Shown piece by piece: positions 4,655 through 5,783 of a DNA stretch of 5,783 nucleotides. The notes under the pieces are model-generated. The model saw nothing but the letters and a program-made list of their open reading frames with translations. It was not told the DNA's origin and made no database searches. A program made the translations under genes and the position numbers. Location of the stretch: contig USGK01000044.1 in assembly GCA_900554175.1 (NCBI GenBank), forward strand, positions 1 through 5,783, given 5' to 3'. Source of the stretch: an uncultured Clostridium sp. (GTDB taxonomy: Bacteria > Bacillota > Clostridia > TANB77 > CAG-508). How positions within the stretch are numbered: the stretch's first letter is position 1; each line of letters starts with the position of its first letter.

Positions 4655-5557
4655 ATGTCAAAATACATTCCACCAGAATTAGTAGAAAAAGCAAAACAAA
4701 TGGACTTATTAACTTACTTTAAAAATTATTATCCTAATGAATTAGTACGAGAAACCAAGACACAATATTGCACAAAAGAACACGATAGTTTAAAAATGTC
4801 TAATGGATTTTGGAATTGGTGTTCAAAAGGAGTTGGTGGAAAAAATGCAGTGGACTATTTAGAAAAAACACAAGGAATCCCTTTTCCACAATCAGCAGAA
4901 ATAGTGTTAAATAAAATGAAAATCAAGACACCAATTTTTGAAGAAAAACAAGAAAAAAGAGAGTGTAAAAAACTAATTCTACCAGAGAAAAATAATGAAG
5001 AAACAAGAGCAAAAAACTATCTAAAAAGTAGAGGAATTGATGAAGAAATTATACAAAAATGTATTGAAAAACATTTAATTTATGAAGAAAAATTTTATCA
5101 TAATGTTGTATTTGTTGGCTATGATGAAATGGGAAACGCAAAGTATGCAGGTTGCAGAGCAACAAACAATTCTAATGTGAAAATGGATGCAACAGGAAGT
5201 AATAAAATGTATTCTTTTAGATTAGAAAGTAATGAAAAAACAGATAAAATGTTTATATTTGAGGGAGCAATAGATTTATTATCTTATGCTACCCTTTTTA
5301 AATTATATGGGCAAAAATGGGAAGATAAAACAATGATTTCATTAGCAGGAGTATATCAACCAGCAAAAGTTTTAGAGCAAAGTAAAATACCTGTTGCTAT
5401 TGAAAACTATTTAAAAAAGCACCCAGAAATTACAAAAATTTATCTATGTTTAGATAGTGATGAGGCAGGAAGAAATGCAACAAAAGCACTAAAAATTGTT
5501 ATGTCAGATAAGTATGAAATTATAGATAGACCACCAAAAAAACGGCAAAGATTATAA
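4655..5557 (+). CDS. DUF3991/TOPRIM primase-like protein, 3' end frameshifted
   Basis: A 300-residue protein as read, resembling the DNA primase-like proteins encoded by conjugative elements. Residues about 35-70 are a degenerate CHC2-type zinc-finger region: Cys39, His43 and Cys56 remain, with GVGGKNAVDYL (59-69) after it. Residues about 118-190 match DUF3991: YLKSRGID (122-129), VVFVGYDEMGNAKYAGCR (151-168) and GSNKMYSF (181-188). The TOPRIM domain follows, with catalytic-type Glu203 in FEGAIDLLS and the DxD pair Asp267/Asp269 in LCLDSDEAGR. Its likely role is primer synthesis or DNA processing during element replication or transfer. AGGAGGTG (4639-4646), eight bases before the ATG, is a strong ribosome binding site. 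The last five residues (KRQRL) look wrong: an extra A in the run at 5536-5542 shifts the frame, and the expected tail continues in the +1 frame to 5633, which would give 325 residues. Confidence 0.9.
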   Translation: MSKYIPPELVEKAKQMDLLTYFKNYYPNELVRETKTQYCTKEHDSLKMSNGFWNWCSKGVGGKNAVDYLEKTQGIPFPQSAEIVLNKMKIKTPIFEEKQEKRECKKLILPEKNNEETRAKNYLKSRGIDEEIIQKCIEKHLIYEEKFYHNVVFVGYDEMGNAKYAGCRATNNSNVKMDATGSNKMYSFRLESNEKTDKMFIFEGAIDLLSYATLFKLYGQKWEDKTMISLAGVYQPAKVLEQSKIPVAIENYLKKHPEITKIYLCLDSDEAGRNATKALKIVMSDKYEIIDRPPKKRQRL

Positions 5558-5633
5558 TGAATATTTATGTGATTTATTAGAAATAAAACCTATAAAAAAA
5601 ACTAAAAATCTTAATGCAGAAAGGACAAGATGA
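5536..5633 (+). other. Frameshift site (A7) and displaced C-terminal tail of the TOPRIM gene
   Basis: Reading CCA CCA with six rather than seven As gives PPKNGKDYNEYL and continues for about 30 codons to a TGA at 5631-5633. 'GKDYN-yL' is the usual ending of TOPRIM domains in this protein group, so the displaced frame is the ancestral one. The restored stop overlaps an ATG at 5630 (ATGA). The cause may be a real one-base insertion, a homopolymer sequencing error, or slippage at the A run. Confidence 0.85.
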
Positions 5634-5636
5634 GTG

Positions 5637-5783
5637 ATGAAAAAATATGTATTTTTAATCAAAAGAGGAATAAAAAACGAAGTAGTAGTAATGGCTGATA
5701 ATAAAAATGAAGCATTTAATAAAGTTGTTGTTAATGTCAATATAAAAATGTACAAATTTTTGAAAATAAGAATGTACAAAAGT
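5637..5783 (+). CDS. Partial small protein of the mobile-element operon (runs off the right edge)
   Basis: An open frame of 49 codons from ATG 5637 to the window end, beginning MKKYVFLIKRGIKNEVVVMADNK (first 20 residues are the informative part) and continuing through EAFNKVVVNVN. The start 'short beta-strand, basic turn, beta-strand, MADN-EAF' looks like a compact alpha/beta protein, but I cannot name a family. AAAGGA (5620-5625) lies 11 bases before this ATG, a little far, and four bases before another ATG at 5630. That second frame, however, stops after 22 codons, so 5637 is preferred. The gene sits just downstream of the restored TOPRIM stop and belongs to the same operon. Its 3' end is outside the window. 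Confidence 0.62.
   Translation, partial: MKKYVFLIKRGIKNEVVVMADNKNEAFNKVVVNVNIKMYKFLKIRMYKS

Noticed and set aside
5536..5543. A-AAA-AAC as a programmed -1 frameshift heptamer
   Set aside because: A -1 shift from the zero frame leads to a different short frame. The family-like tail is reached by a +1 shift or by loss of one A.
5552..5779. Open frame of 75 codons on the minus strand at the right end
   Set aside because: Its translation is dominated by Ile, Leu, Phe and Thr, as expected from the complement of A-rich coding DNA. The plus strand here holds the displaced TOPRIM tail and the start of another gene.
5747..5780. AATGTACAAA repeated 24 bases apart near the right edge
   Set aside because: The two copies are in frame within an open reading frame and AT-rich; with the gene cut off at the window edge there is no support for a regulatory or recombination role.

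Overview
The window is very AT-rich. It has strong AGGAGG-type ribosome binding sites, near-exclusive use of AGA for arginine, and genes packed on one strand. This fits a low-GC Gram-positive anaerobe (Bacillota, probably Clostridia or Tissierellia). The gene types at the right end are typical of the backbone of Tn1549/CTn-type integrative and conjugative elements. The left end is the tail of a group II intron. The whole window therefore looks like an accessory region: a conjugative element carrying cargo genes. The species cannot be fixed from the sequence.

Layout. Positions 1-50 are the 3' end of a group II intron (end of domain V plus domain VI), followed by an intrinsic terminator (about 59-90). 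Positions 93-2362 hold a three-gene operon: a TetR-family repressor, an acetyltransferase with a C-terminal YoaP domain, and a radical SAM protein of the spore-photoproduct-lyase-like (SplB, COG1533) group. A near-consensus sigma-A promoter precedes it, and a perfect 7-3-7 palindrome sits between its -35 and -10 boxes, as expected for autorepression. A strong terminator (2422-2456) ends this unit.

Positions 2446-3798 hold a second unit: an AbrB/MazE-type regulator and an acyltransferase-3 family membrane protein. The promoter for this unit appears to reuse the 3' arm of the preceding terminator as its -35. It is overlapped by four tandem 9-bp repeats that are a good candidate operator.

Positions 3799-3928 are a non-coding gap with a small inverted repeat and a compact GNRA-loop terminator that stands directly in front of the next gene. 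From 3929 to the right edge lies a mobile-element-type operon: a DUF3848-like protein, an unrecognised protein, a DUF3991/TOPRIM primase-like protein and the start of a further small gene. The TOPRIM gene carries a one-base excess in an A7 run. The extra base cuts off a conserved-looking tail that is intact in the neighbouring frame and ends at an ATGA overlap with the next open frame.

How it fits together. The two left units look like independently regulated cargo, each starting with its own small DNA-binding regulator and ending at a terminator. The right part looks like element maintenance or transfer machinery. The two gaps bracketing the AbrB-acyltransferase unit share short similar sequences, which hints that this unit was inserted or shuffled as a module. 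The least described part is the TetR / YoaP-acetyltransferase / radical SAM operon. Its chemistry cannot be named from sequence alone.
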